Origin: Micromonospora sediminicola
Lineage (GTDB): Bacteria; Actinomycetota; Actinomycetes; Mycobacteriales; Micromonosporaceae
Direction of reading: 5' to 3'
NCBI RefSeq assembly: GCF_900089585.1
Contig: NZ_FLRH01000003.1
Location: forward strand, 4,579,123-4,643,122
DNA: 64,000 nt
Below, piece by piece: positions 44,245 through 52,923 of this stretch. Both the position numbers and the translations under genes were made by a program. The notes beneath the pieces were generated by a model. The model ran no database searches, was not told the DNA's origin, and saw only the letters and a list, made by a program, of their open reading frames with translations. Each line of letters begins with the position of its first letter. The stretch's first letter is position 1.

Positions 44245-45239
44245 GCCCCCGCCCCCTTCGCCAGCTCGGCGTCCGACAGCGGTTGCGCCGGACGCTGTGG
44301 GAACTCCCTGCGAGCCCGCTTGCCCCACGGTGCGCCGTCGGAGCGGACCACCTCGCCGGTCTCCAGCACCTGCTTGAGCCGGCGCAGATCGTCGTCGAGT
44401 TGCTGGTGCGGCTCCTCGCCGAAGTACTTGGCGACCGCCTTGCCGACCGCGCCGCCGGGGATGTCGTAGGTCAGGAGCACGTGCACCTCCGTGCTCACAC
44501 CGTCCGGGGCGGGCACGAACCGCACCGTACCGGCGTTCGGCACGTCTGCCTTCCCGATCGACCGCCAGGCGATCTTCTCGCCGGCCACGTCGCCGATGAT
44601 CTCGGCGTCCCACTCGACGTTCTTGCCGAACGGAGCGTTGGCGGACCAGTGGCTCGTCCGCTCACCGGTGGGCCGGACCTCTTCGAGATGAGCCATGAAA
44701 CTCGGCAGCTTGTCCAGGTCGCGCCAGAACGCGTAGACCTCCGACGGGGGCTTGCGAACGGTTGTCGTGGCTGTCAGCTCCATGGGTCCTCCTCTGCGTG
44801 CGCCTCGTGTCGCCGACGCGGAGCCGGCCTCCTTCGCCCGGGTGGCGTGCACGGCGGTCAGGAGATCCAGCACCGTGATCCCGAGGACAGCGCCGGTGAC
44901 ACCGACGAGTCGCCGCCGGCGGCGACCGCCCCGATGAGCGAGGGCCAGTCCGAGCGAGGCCAGGTCCATCGCGTCGCCCACGACCCGGGTCCACGCCCAG
45001 AAGCCCTTCCGCCGGCTCGTCAGGAGCCCGGCGGCGTGTACCAGCTCCCGCGCTCCGACCAGCGGCACCATGACTCGAGATGTCGCAGAGTCGTCCACGC
45101 CGCTGATTCGGCGCACCGTGTCCGGTGCCGCCAACTGCGCCACGCCCAGACCGGCACTCATCCAGCCGAGCCCGCGCCCCCGCCGCCGCACCTCCTCCTG
45201 CCTGGCCTTCCCTACCTCTCTGACCGCAAGTCGTGTCAC
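44241..45239 (-). CDS. Membrane domain fused to SRPBCC (polyketide cyclase-like) domain
   Basis: This single 332-aa frame starts at GTG 45,239 with GGGAGG 6 nt upstream. Residues 1-150 are a membrane-associated part (LGWMSAGLGVAQLAAPDTVRRISG, then WTRVVGDAMDLASLGLALAHRG). Residues 153-300 form a SRPBCC/START-like domain (MELTATTTVRKPPSEVYAFWRDLDKLPSFMAHL). There is no stop between them, but an ATG at 44,783 has a strong AGAGGAGG site, so a second, soluble SRPBCC product is likely. The family binds hydrophobic ligands. It is translationally coupled to the alcohol dehydrogenase. Confidence 0.8.
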   Translation of the reverse strand: MTRLAVREVGKARQEEVRRRGRGLGWMSAGLGVAQLAAPDTVRRISGVDDSATSRVMVPLVGARELVHAAGLLTSRRKGFWAWTRVVGDAMDLASLGLALAHRGGRRRRRLVGVTGAVLGITVLDLLTAVHATRAKEAGSASATRGARRGGPMELTATTTVRKPPSEVYAFWRDLDKLPSFMAHLEEVRPTGERTSHWSANAPFGKNVEWDAEIIGDVAGEKIAWRSIGKADVPNAGTVRFVPAPDGVSTEVHVLLTYDIPGGAVGKAVAKYFGEEPHQQLDDDLRRLKQVLETGEVVRSDGAPWGKRARREFPQRPAQPLSDAELAKGAGA

Positions 45240-45319
45240 GGGTGGCCTCCCTGTCCGGTCGCGCCTGGCCGAGCATTTCGATCCCCTTGGGAACGGGGTG
45301 GCGGATTGGCGGGGCCGGC

Positions 45320-45344
45320 ATACCCCCCGCCGAGCGCCTGAACC
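45320..45344 (-). promoter_or_regulatory. Sigma-B-type stress promoter for the SRPBCC/ADH operon
   Basis: On the minus strand GGTT, a 15-nt spacer and GGGTAT match the actinobacterial sigma-B consensus GNNT-N14-16-GGGTAC/T. It lies about 80 bp upstream of the GTG start. A matching element for the divergent gene lies at 45,450-45,474. Confidence 0.5.
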
Positions 45345-45449
45345 CTGCCGGATCGGCCGTTGCCCCGATCGCACAGCAGGCGCCGGCCGACGGTCCACGC
45401 GACCAGCGGCACCCGCGAAGGCAGCAGATCTCACCAACACCGCTGAGCC

Positions 45450-45474
45450 GTTTGACGCCTCGGCACACGGGTAG
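45450..45474 (+). promoter_or_regulatory. Sigma-B-type stress promoter for the gene at 45,571
   Basis: GTTT, a 15-nt spacer and GGGTAG on the plus strand fit the sigma-B type promoter with a good -35. It lies 97 bp upstream of the ATG. The two elements face opposite ways in the same 331-bp intergenic region. Confidence 0.5.
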
Positions 45475-45570
45475 ACCGCGACCCGGTCCGAGGAGGTGGA
45501 CCGAGGATCGGAGCCACAGATGGTGGGCTCCGTCCGGTCCGCATGACGGGCGAGGACCGAGGAGTGCGGG

Positions 45571-46371
45571 ATGGCCGAACCGGAGAGCCGGGACAGGGAC
45601 GCACGGGAGTCGCCCGCGCAACCGCGCGACCACATCGATCCGCAGCGCGACGCCGAGGAGGGCGCTGACGTCTCCGATCGGGGCCGGAACCTCGGCGCCA
45701 CCGGCGGGCCGACGGGTGCGAGGCCGGGGGGACACCCCGCCCCACAGCGTGGCGAGCGCGACCTGCCCCGGCCGACCGGCGGACGCAGCAGCAAGACGAT
45801 GTCAGAACCGGATGTCGTCCTCCAGATCCCGCAGGCCAAGGTCGAACAGATCTACGTCGAGGTCGACAACCTGGACGCCTCCGTCTCACTCCGAGCCCGC
45901 CTGGGTAGCCTGCTCCAGCTCGACGTGGGCGTTCAGGCGCAGCTCGGCACGGTGAAGATCGACATCAAGGGCGTCGAGGCCGAGGCGATGCTCGAGGTTC
46001 GACTCGAGGAACTCCGCGGCATTCTCGACAGCGCCCTGCACACCATCGAACGCAATCCTCAGATCATCGAGTCGCTGGTCAAGACCGTGGACACCGCCGT
46101 GAACCAGGTTGGACAGACGGCTCAGCAGGCGCTCGGGCCGCAGGGGCCACTGGCGCGGACGCTCGACCACGTCGGGCAGACGGCGCAGGAGGCGCTGGGG
46201 CCTGAGGGACCACTGTCGCAGACGCTGCACCAGACCGTCGGTGGTGGCCCGGGCGGATCTCCGGCCCGAGCCGCCTGGCAACGGATGAAGAGGATGGTCA
46301 ACAGCAGCCAGCCACTGAGGCACATCACGGCGCGCCTGGTAGGACCTCAGGGGCAACAGCAGCAGGGCTGA
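45571..46371 (+). CDS. Hypothetical protein with ALGPxGPL repeats
   Basis: This 266-aa protein has a disordered, charged N-terminus (about 1-80), a structured middle with beta-strand character (VVLQIPQAKVEQIYVEVDNLDASVSL) and helices (LEELRGILDSALHTIERNPQIIESLVKTVDTA). Two tandem 20-residue repeats begin VGQTAQ and contain ALGPxGPL. I do not recognise its function. There is no signal peptide or membrane helix. The start has GAGGAG 9 nt upstream. A sigma-B-type promoter suggests stress expression. Confidence 0.65.
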   Translation: MAEPESRDRDARESPAQPRDHIDPQRDAEEGADVSDRGRNLGATGGPTGARPGGHPAPQRGERDLPRPTGGRSSKTMSEPDVVLQIPQAKVEQIYVEVDNLDASVSLRARLGSLLQLDVGVQAQLGTVKIDIKGVEAEAMLEVRLEELRGILDSALHTIERNPQIIESLVKTVDTAVNQVGQTAQQALGPQGPLARTLDHVGQTAQEALGPEGPLSQTLHQTVGGGPGGSPARAAWQRMKRMVNSSQPLRHITARLVGPQGQQQQG

Positions 46372-46995
46372 TCGACATACCATCCGGATGGGCGGTGTCG
46401 TGCCAGGACAGATGGCGGTCGTCGTCCGGACCGGCCGCCGGCCGGCCGGCCGGCCAGGGAACGACGCTCGCCTGCCCGGCTTCTCCACCGGGCAACCGAT
46501 CCCGATGCGCCTCCGTGAGCACCCGGGCGATCCGGCTCGAGAACCTCGTCGAACTCGAACAGGTCGGCATCCTTCACCGAAGCCGTCCCGCTCGAGAGCA
46601 TGGGCGCCCAGCTACCGGGTATCCCCGGGCATGGGTAGCCAACAGCGCAACAAGCATGACAGCGGCGGCGAGTCGGCGCGGGGCCGCCGACACCCGGGCA
46701 GCGGAGCACGAGGCCGGCAGGGAGCCACGGTGGAGCACTCGCCGAATCAGCGGCACGAGCGCACCGCGACCGGACCAGCCGGCACCGAACGCGACCACGG
46801 CCGGGCGAAGGCGGCCGGGGAAGGGCGGGTCAACCGCCAGGGTACGGGCTGAAGGCCCCAACAACGCGATCTTCGCCCCCCGACGAGACACGTGCTCTCA
46901 TTCGGTTGCCGTCGCTCGTCACCCACGCCTGCCGGCCAGCTCGGCTGCACCAATGGCCTACGGCCCAACGGACGTGCGGCCACGGGCAGCGGCCA
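46372..46995. other. Intergenic, no supported gene
   Basis: These 624 bp contain several short overlapping ORFs in all frames that have low-complexity, Arg/Pro-rich translations and no family resemblance. I see no strong terminator or promoter. It may be a degraded gene. Confidence 0.4.
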
Positions 46996-47667
46996 TCACC
47001 GGGATGCGGCGCTGACGTCCATCAGCTCAAGCACCTCGTCACCGAGTCCATGGATCGCGATGTCGTCACGCCCGCTCTCCCACCGTTGGCGGTCGAGCAC
47101 CAGGTTGATCTGCTCCTGGCGGGCACCGTCGAAAGCCCGGATCGTGGTGCCGTTCGACTGATAGCCGAGCGACCACGAGACTCCCAGCGACGGTGCATTG
47201 GTGGACCAGGCGGCGGACTCGGCGCGATCCGCTCCCAGCCCGGCGAACGCCAGGTGCAGGATGGCGGCCCGCATCTGCTTGCCGTAGCCACGCCGCTGGA
47301 ACCGCCGCGCGATCCACGACCCCGTCGAGACGGTCCTGGTGATCCCGAAGTCCTGCGCGCCGATCTCCTGCACCCCGACGCACGCGCCATCGACCTTCAC
47401 GGCCATCACCAGGTTCCATCTGCTCGGCCGCCAGTCCGCCAGGGACGCCCAGTAGTACCGCAGGAACGACCACTCGGCCTGGGGAGACGGTCCCGACTCC
47501 CATCCCGCCACGGGCGAACGCGCCAGAAATCGGCTCTGCGGATCGTAGATGCCCGCTGCCGCATGCATCGCCAGCTCGGCAAGCTCGTCCTCGCCCGGCA
47601 CAGCCAGCTCAAGCACGGACGTCGTCACCCGCAGACGGCGCACGGGCCAGACCTCGGCCAACGTCAT
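46996..47667 (-). CDS. GNAT-family acetyltransferase (RimJ/RimL type)
   Basis: This 223-aa protein has the layout of RimJ-like N-acetyltransferases: ELAVPGEDELAELAM, then VDGACVGVQEIGAQDFGITRTVSTGSWI, the CoA-binding QRRGYGKQMRAAILHLAF (about 137-154), and the terminal region with Asn (STNAPSLGVSWSLGYQ). The ATG at 47,667 (MTLAEVW) is preferred over the ORF's far upstream start. It is alone on its strand before the cassette at 48,151-52,172. Confidence 0.85.
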   Translation of the reverse strand: MTLAEVWPVRRLRVTTSVLELAVPGEDELAELAMHAAAGIYDPQSRFLARSPVAGWESGPSPQAEWSFLRYYWASLADWRPSRWNLVMAVKVDGACVGVQEIGAQDFGITRTVSTGSWIARRFQRRGYGKQMRAAILHLAFAGLGADRAESAAWSTNAPSLGVSWSLGYQSNGTTIRAFDGARQEQINLVLDRQRWESGRDDIAIHGLGDEVLELMDVSAASR

Positions 47668-47937
47668 CCGAGCATCATGCCCTGTCCTGCCGCCCGCCGT
47701 CGCCCGAAGGTGTCGGCGGATCTCTGAGGAGGGCCGGGGTTCGGGCAAAGCCCCGAGGTCTTCATGGTTCTGGTCGTCCGTCAGCGTGACCGGCCGGGCC
47801 GGCGCTTTGCGGGCCGCCTTGATCCACTCGCGCTTCACGGGATCATCGGCCGCCCGCCTCGGCAACCGGGTGCAGGAGACAAACCGTCCGCTCTGCGCCG
47901 CAGAAACCGACTTGATCAGCCTCTCGGACGTGACGCC

Positions 47938-48130
47938 ATGACGAACATTCCCCGCAAGCCGCGGCGAGCAGCAGGCATTTGCCGTCACGATGCTGTGCGC
48001 CGCGCTGCCCCTGACCGCCGGGTGCGGCACCTCGGAACCCGAAGTGCCGCCGGCGCCGGCGGCTGCGGCACCGCTCACCCATCCTGCGGTCGAGCGAGTG
48101 GGTGGAGCAAGCCAGATGAGTTGCGGAATC
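47938..48130 (+). pseudogene. Lipoprotein gene remnant with frameshift
   Basis: A start (MTNIPRKPRRAA) is separated by a one-base frameshift near 47,975 from a typical lipoprotein signal sequence in another frame (AVTMLCAALPLTAGCGTSE). A Pro/Ala-rich stretch follows and the reading ends without a domain near 48,130. It looks like the 5' end of a decayed lipoprotein gene. Low certainty because it is short. Confidence 0.35.
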
Positions 48131-48150
48131 AGGCGTAACAAGCTCTTCGA

Positions 48151-50982
48151 TCATGAAGGCGGGGCGTGGGCGCCGGGCTCGCCTGGCGGGGCGTCGAGGG
48201 CCAGCCTCAGCGCCGCCTCGACCGGATAGACCGGGCAGTACAGCGGAGTGTCTGTGGCCGGCGGGGCCGCGTCCTTCACCTCGAACGCCTTGCGGGCCCG
48301 GCCGAGGTCCGCGAGCAGGTCGGCCACTGACGGTTCCTTCTTCGGCTCCGGGGGCGCCGCCTCGACGGGTGCCTCCGTCTTCGGCGCCGTGATCGAGACG
48401 CCGAGCGCCGCCGCGGCGGCGTTGAGCCCGTCCTTCGGCATCGCGGCGGCCAGGGCCGAGAGGCGGCCGACGGCCTGGTCGGCGTACGTGGCGTCGACCG
48501 ACACCGCCGGCAGCTCGAACCGGGTTCCGGTCTGAGCGCCGAACGGGGCGTCGCGGAACACCCGGTCGCGGTTCTCGGCGTCGACGAGCACGTGGCGGCC
48601 GTCGTGGAGGTCGGCGTACAGGTTGGCGGCGAGCACGTTCCCGTCGAGCAGCAGGTTCTGGTCGGGCACGGTCGCGCGGACGGCGATGCTGTCGGCGAAG
48701 GCGAGCACGTTGGCCTCGACCCGCATGACACCCCGGCCGGAGATGTCCAGCAGGCAGCCGGTCGTGGACTGCCCGGTCGAGGCCCGGCCGGTGGGGTCGG
48801 CGGCGAACAGGACCGTGTTGCCGCGGATCGTCCAGGGGCCCGCGCCGGGTGCCTGGATACGGACGGCGGTGCCGCTCGTGTTGACGACCACGTTGTTCTC
48901 GAACGTCCCGTACGCCGCACTGAGCTGCACGGCGCAGAACGCCGCGTTGGCGAAGACGCAGTTGCGCACGGTGATGCCACCGCTGCTGCCGCGCAGGTCG
49001 AGCAGCGCCGCCGACTGGGAATGGCCCGCGTCGAGGGCGCCGCTGTCGGCGTACGCGTTGTAGGTCGCCCCGTCGAACATGAACCCGTCAAGGATGAGGC
49101 CCTCCACCGAGTCCTCGCCGGTGAGCACCGGATCGCCGAAGATGCCCTTCGCCTTGGTCTCCGGAGTGAGCACGAAGCGCACGGGGTGTCGCCAGGGGTC
49201 GCGTGCGGCGAACTCGGCGTCCCACCCGCCCAGCAGCGTCAGGTTGCGTACGGGGATGCGCCACGTGCCCGACCGCAGGCGGCCCGTGTACTCACCTGCG
49301 GCGACGAGGATGCGGTCGCCCTCGGCGGCCTTTTCGAGGGCCTGGAACGGGTCGCGGAACGGCGCCTCGCGGCTGCCGTCCCCGCCAGAGGATCCGGCCC
49401 GCACGAACCAGTCGCGGCCGGCCGGCCGGGGCGGCTCGGGGGCCGTGACGTCGAGCACGGGCGCGAGGGAGTCGAGGACGATGGTGGCGCTCTGACGCCC
49501 GCCGGGCGGCGTGAGGCGATACGTGCCGCGGAGCAGGTACGTGGACTCGACGTCGAGGCCGCGCGAATACCGTACGGCCTCCTCAGTCTGGTGATGGACG
49601 AGGCCGTAGCGCGGGGCGAGCGCCCACCACGGGCTGTTGTCGGTGCCGGGCTCGTAGATGGCGACGCCGATGTGCGTCTCCGCGAGCTCAGGGAGGATCT
49701 GCGTGTTCTGGTCGAAGCCGACCCCGGCCCGCACCTGCACCGGGGCTCCGGCGAGCGCCGGGTCGGCCTCGTAGAGCCGCGCCCAGTCGACGGCCTGGTA
49801 CGCCGGACCGGCCGCGAGCTCGGTGAACGGCTCCGGCGCGGCCAGGTCGGCGGGGTGCGCGCCCGGCGCCGCGCCGACCGCGAGGGCGAGCACCTCGGCC
49901 GGGGCGAGCCGGCGCATGACGGGCCGCTGAACATCACGGTCCGATGTGGGCGACAGCTCGCCGAGGCCGGCCGATTTCCGCAGCGCGTTGAGGGCGGCGA
50001 TCGGCGGGCGCTCGTACGTGACGGCGACGTCCACCGTGTACGTGTCGAGCCACGCCGCCGGGAGCCCGGTCAGCTGTGGGTCGCCGACGGTGTTGCCGGC
50101 CGCCGAGCGCAGGCCGACGTCTTCGAGCTCCGCGGCGTACTCCTCGGTGAGCTCGGCCTCCGCGCCCGACACCCGGCTGCGCACGATGTCGCGCGGTGTG
50201 GCGAAGAACAGGTTGCGGTCGATGGCGATCTGCCCGACGTCGCACAGGCAGGCGACGGCCGCGTTGCCGCAGCCGACGAACACGTTGTCGGCGATCGCGG
50301 CAGCGCCGTTGACCCGTACGCCGACTGCCCGGTCGGCGCCGGAGCCGCGCGGCGGGTCGGAGTCGTCGTGGGCGAAGGCGAAGGTGTTGCGGCTGACCGC
50401 GGCCGGGGTCTCGGGGGCGCCGTCGCGGACGGTGAGCAGGCTGAGGCCGACGCAGTTGACGACGATGTTGTTCTCGAAGACCACGGAGTCGCCGCCGAGC
50501 TCGACGGCGCCGGAGCTGCCGTTGGCGAAGCAGCAGTCGCGGACGGTGATGCGCTTGCCGCGCAGGCTCACCAGCGGGCCGTCCCCGTAGGAGGCGCGCT
50601 GCAGGCCGCCCTGCTCGTCGTAGTCGTCGCGCCCGGCCCCGTCGAAGAACAGCCCGTCCAGGACGAGGCCGTCGTGGCCGCCGATGCCCTGGAGCATGTT
50701 CGGCTCGTTCGGGACGCGCAGGCCGGTCTTTGCCGCGAAGACCGTCGGTGTCTGCCAGGGGGTACGGCGGGCGAAGTCGGGGCTGTATCCGCCGAGCAGG
50801 GCCAGCTCGGGGGTGTCGACGACCCACGAGGAGCGCTCGCCACGCCCGGTATAGGTGCCCGCCGCGATGTGGATGCGGTCGCCGGGCGCAGCCTGCCGCA
50901 GCGCGAGCCACGGGTCGTGGAACGGCCGGGCCCGGGTGCCGTCGCCGACCGGGCCGCCCGCCGCGACGAAGAGGTCGGTCAT
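48151..50982 (-). CDS. Large cytosolic double right-handed beta-helix protein
   Basis: This 943-aa protein has no signal peptide or membrane segment. It is an internal duplication: residues 1-about 310 and about 523-800 both open with the same pattern (TDLFVAAGGPVGDGTRARPF and RDWFVRAGSSGGDGSREAPF), followed by DPW/DPF, IAAGTYTGR/VAAGEYTGR and LLGGYSPDF/LLGGWDAEF. Both then show beta-helix Asn-ladders (FENNIVVN, FENNVVVN). This resembles DUF1565/parallel beta-helix families. The region between (about 320-520) is non-helix. The C-terminus ends with a charged Pro-rich segment. Its start overlaps the coiled-coil gene's stop by 4 nt. I do not know its function. Confidence 0.75.
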   Translation of the reverse strand: MTDLFVAAGGPVGDGTRARPFHDPWLALRQAAPGDRIHIAAGTYTGRGERSSWVVDTPELALLGGYSPDFARRTPWQTPTVFAAKTGLRVPNEPNMLQGIGGHDGLVLDGLFFDGAGRDDYDEQGGLQRASYGDGPLVSLRGKRITVRDCCFANGSSGAVELGGDSVVFENNIVVNCVGLSLLTVRDGAPETPAAVSRNTFAFAHDDSDPPRGSGADRAVGVRVNGAAAIADNVFVGCGNAAVACLCDVGQIAIDRNLFFATPRDIVRSRVSGAEAELTEEYAAELEDVGLRSAAGNTVGDPQLTGLPAAWLDTYTVDVAVTYERPPIAALNALRKSAGLGELSPTSDRDVQRPVMRRLAPAEVLALAVGAAPGAHPADLAAPEPFTELAAGPAYQAVDWARLYEADPALAGAPVQVRAGVGFDQNTQILPELAETHIGVAIYEPGTDNSPWWALAPRYGLVHHQTEEAVRYSRGLDVESTYLLRGTYRLTPPGGRQSATIVLDSLAPVLDVTAPEPPRPAGRDWFVRAGSSGGDGSREAPFRDPFQALEKAAEGDRILVAAGEYTGRLRSGTWRIPVRNLTLLGGWDAEFAARDPWRHPVRFVLTPETKAKGIFGDPVLTGEDSVEGLILDGFMFDGATYNAYADSGALDAGHSQSAALLDLRGSSGGITVRNCVFANAAFCAVQLSAAYGTFENNVVVNTSGTAVRIQAPGAGPWTIRGNTVLFAADPTGRASTGQSTTGCLLDISGRGVMRVEANVLAFADSIAVRATVPDQNLLLDGNVLAANLYADLHDGRHVLVDAENRDRVFRDAPFGAQTGTRFELPAVSVDATYADQAVGRLSALAAAMPKDGLNAAAAALGVSITAPKTEAPVEAAPPEPKKEPSVADLLADLGRARKAFEVKDAAPPATDTPLYCPVYPVEAALRLALDAPPGEPGAHAPPS

Positions 50983-52172
50983 GACTTCTTCACCTCGTCG
51001 TCGGCTTCCTCCGTCTTGTCCGCGAGCAGCTTGAAGCCCACCTTGACCGCGTCTCTGACCTGTGCGAACGCGGCGAGGCCCGTCTGCTTGTAGGGTCCCT
51101 CGGCCAGGTCCTTGACGTATTCCTCCTCGGTCGCCAGCAGCGACTCCAGGGATTCCGAGGCCTTCTTCAGCTCCTCGTTGAACTTCGCCAGCGTGCCCGG
51201 ATCATCGGTCAGCTGGGCGAAGGCGTTGGTGCTCTCCTCCACGAGCGTGGGGAAGAGCTCGTCGTAGAGCTTGCTGGACTGCTCCTTGGCCGCCTCGGCC
51301 CGCGTGTCGAGCCCTCGGTCGAGGACGTTCTCCTTCATCCAGTCCCAGTCGGTGGCCCGGTAGTCGCCGGACGCGCCGATGCCGCGCCAGTTCCCCGCCG
51401 CCTCGGCGCCGCGGGCGAAGAGCTTGTCGATCCAGTCCTCGTCGAGCTGTTCGCGGGCCGCGGTCAGCAGCTTGATGTTGTCGACCACCGTCTGCTTCGC
51501 GGCACGCTTCTGCTTGGCCGCCATGAGGTTCTCCGCGGTGAGCTTCTCGAAGTTCTTGATCGCCTCATTGGCGGCTTCCTTGGACGACGGGTCCTTCATG
51601 AAGAGGACGATCAGGCGGGCGCCCGAGGTCGGGAGGTATTTGACGAGCAGGCTCTTGACGGTGTCCTGGATGGAGCCGAAGTTCTTGAGGAGCAGCTGCT
51701 CGACGATCGCGTCGTTGCTGCGCGCGTTCTTGAGGTCCTCCTCGCACTTCTTGATGAGCGCGAGGTCGGCCTCCAGGACCTTGCTCATCAGCGTGGCGAC
51801 CTCGGGGACGTCGAGCCGGGCGACCTGCGCCCAGATCTTGCGCTCCCCGGCGAGGAAGTCACGCGGGCCGACCGCGGTCCACCGTTCGTCGACGGACATC
51901 GCGTTGGCCTGGCTGTCCTCCAGCACCGACCGGATGTCCGATTCGAGGCGCTCCATCAGCGCCTCGGCCTGCTCGCAGTTGGTTTCCCACCGGTCGGTCA
52001 GGCCGTCATAGCCCGGTTGCTCCAGCTTGGAGAGCATCTCCTCGAACAGCTTCTCCCGATCGGTGTCGAAGCGTTCCAGCAGATCCAAGACCTTGTCGAG
52101 GATGTCCTCCTCGAACCCCGTGGCGCGCATCCGCTGCTCAACGAGCTGCCGAGCGTCATCGACATCTTCCAC
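50979..52172 (-). CDS. Coiled-coil protein of unknown function
   Basis: This 397-aa protein is acidic/basic-rich and predicted almost entirely helical, with heptad-like stretches (VLDLLERFDTDREKLFEEMLSKLEQ, EADLALIKKCEEDLKNARSND, ELKKASESLESLLATEEEYV). It contains many Lys/Glu and few Gly/Pro, unlike its Ala/Arg-rich neighbours. There is no signal peptide. The start is GTG at 52,172, with a weak ribosome binding site. It overlaps the double beta-helix gene, so the two form a coupled pair. It stands directly outside the left end of the integrated element. Confidence 0.7.
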   Translation of the reverse strand: MEDVDDARQLVEQRMRATGFEEDILDKVLDLLERFDTDREKLFEEMLSKLEQPGYDGLTDRWETNCEQAEALMERLESDIRSVLEDSQANAMSVDERWTAVGPRDFLAGERKIWAQVARLDVPEVATLMSKVLEADLALIKKCEEDLKNARSNDAIVEQLLLKNFGSIQDTVKSLLVKYLPTSGARLIVLFMKDPSSKEAANEAIKNFEKLTAENLMAAKQKRAAKQTVVDNIKLLTAAREQLDEDWIDKLFARGAEAAGNWRGIGASGDYRATDWDWMKENVLDRGLDTRAEAAKEQSSKLYDELFPTLVEESTNAFAQLTDDPGTLAKFNEELKKASESLESLLATEEEYVKDLAEGPYKQTGLAAFAQVRDAVKVGFKLLADKTEEADDEVKKS

Positions 52173-52325
52173 AAATCTCAGCGTAGGAGCCCTCGGTCAC
52201 CCGGGGCAGTCGTGAACCCGATCCCTGCCAGATCAAGGATCCGACCTGTGCCGCCGCTCGGTGAAGACTGACTCCGGAAGTCGTGGAGGTTCCCCGGTTC
52301 GCCGGAGTGATGAATTGTGAGACGG

Positions 52326-52379
52326 AACAGCAAGAAGGCCTCGACCCACCGAAGTGAATCAAGGCCCTGACCTGCTGTT
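52326..52379. terminator. Hairpin downstream of the tRNA fragment
   Basis: AACAGCA (52,326-52,332) and TGCTGTT (52,373-52,379) pair, with inner GGCC runs that can extend the structure. It sits just outside the tRNA 3' end on the chromosome side and may be the original tRNA terminator. Confidence 0.4.
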
Positions 52380-52385
52380 TTAATG

Positions 52386-52427
52386 TCGGGACGGCCGGAT
52401 TCGAACCGACGACCCCTTGACCCCCAG
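52386..52427 (-). tRNA. tRNA-Pro(GGG) 3' fragment, element attachment site
   Basis: On the minus strand the sequence gives the anticodon loop CTGGGGG (anticodon GGG), the 3' half of the anticodon stem TCAAG, variable loop GGGTC, T-arm GTCGG-TTCGAAT-CCGGC, the acceptor strand CGTCCCG and discriminator A. Upstream of the loop the expected CTTGA stem strand and the whole D-arm are absent (the sequence reads ACGTC). Only the 3' 42 nt remain. This is the displaced tRNA end left at one junction of a tRNA-integrated element, with the element to the right and the intact tRNA expected beyond 64,000. Confidence 0.8.
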
Positions 52428-52622
52428 GACGTCGCGGTAGGCGTCTGCGCACGTCAGCAACGATCCGCCGGGTGGCATGCCGTCGGCGAGTGCACTGTCC
52501 GTATCAGTCCGAGCTGGACGTGTGGTCCCCTGCTGGTCCCCGGCCGGATTCAATGGACCGCCCTCGTAGCCTGCTTCGGAGCCGACCCGGCATCCCGTCG
52601 CGCAGGCCCCGCCCTGCCGGGC

Positions 52623-52684
52623 CGCGCCGACCTGGTCCAGGTGGAGCGCCCCGCCGGACGAACGACCTGGACCAGGTCGGCGCG
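52623..52684. repeat. Perfect 20-bp inverted repeat with palindromic arms
   Basis: CGCGCCGACCTGGTCCAGGT (52,623-52,642) is exactly complementary in reverse to 52,665-52,684, around 22 bp. Each arm itself contains the palindrome ACCTGG-T/A-CCAGGT. A structure this regular just inside the element end suggests a protein-binding site or cruciform, not a simple terminator (there is no T-run). Confidence 0.7.
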
Positions 52685-52793
52685 GTCTGGTGGCCTCCGG
52701 TGCGCGACGGGTACCCGGTCGCGGCCGAGGCATCCCAGAGTCGCCGAGGGTCCGGGGCGAGTAGCCCCGGCCGCCGGAGGCTATCCCCGGGTC

Positions 52794-52812
52794 GTAGGGC
52801 CGGAGGCCCTAC
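52794..52812. repeat. Short perfect hairpin
   Basis: GTAGGGCC and GGCCCTAC pair around GGA. The stem partly overlaps one of three GCCGGAGGC copies in this stretch. Confidence 0.5.
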
Positions 52813-52923
52813 CCGCCGGAGGCGATCCACCTGGCCGCCGTCGGGCCGCGCCGCCCTCCATCCTCTTGACTCGCTCTTCTTTCTGCTTTATCTTCTTTGG
52901 CAAGCGGAACAAGGGGGGGCAGC

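Larger units (their letters stand above)
52428..52923. other. Element left end, non-coding
   Basis: These 496 bp hold no gene I can support. They contain the 20-bp inverted repeat at 52,623-52,684, a hairpin at 52,794-52,812 and three copies of GCCGGAGGC (near 52,772, 52,800 and 52,816). The region lies between the attachment site and the first element gene and may hold sites for excision, replication or transfer. Confidence 0.5.

Noticed and set aside
46388..46852. Possible gene in the 46.4-47.0 kb gap
   Set aside because: Arg/Pro-rich translation with no motif and competing overlapping ORFs in several frames.
48151..52172. Beta-helix/coiled-coil cassette as part of a contractile injection system
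   Set aside because: No tail sheath, tube, baseplate or AAA genes are nearby in the window.
52386..52427. Functional tRNA-Pro
   Set aside because: The D-arm, 5' acceptor strand and 5' anticodon stem are missing, so only an attachment-site fragment remains.
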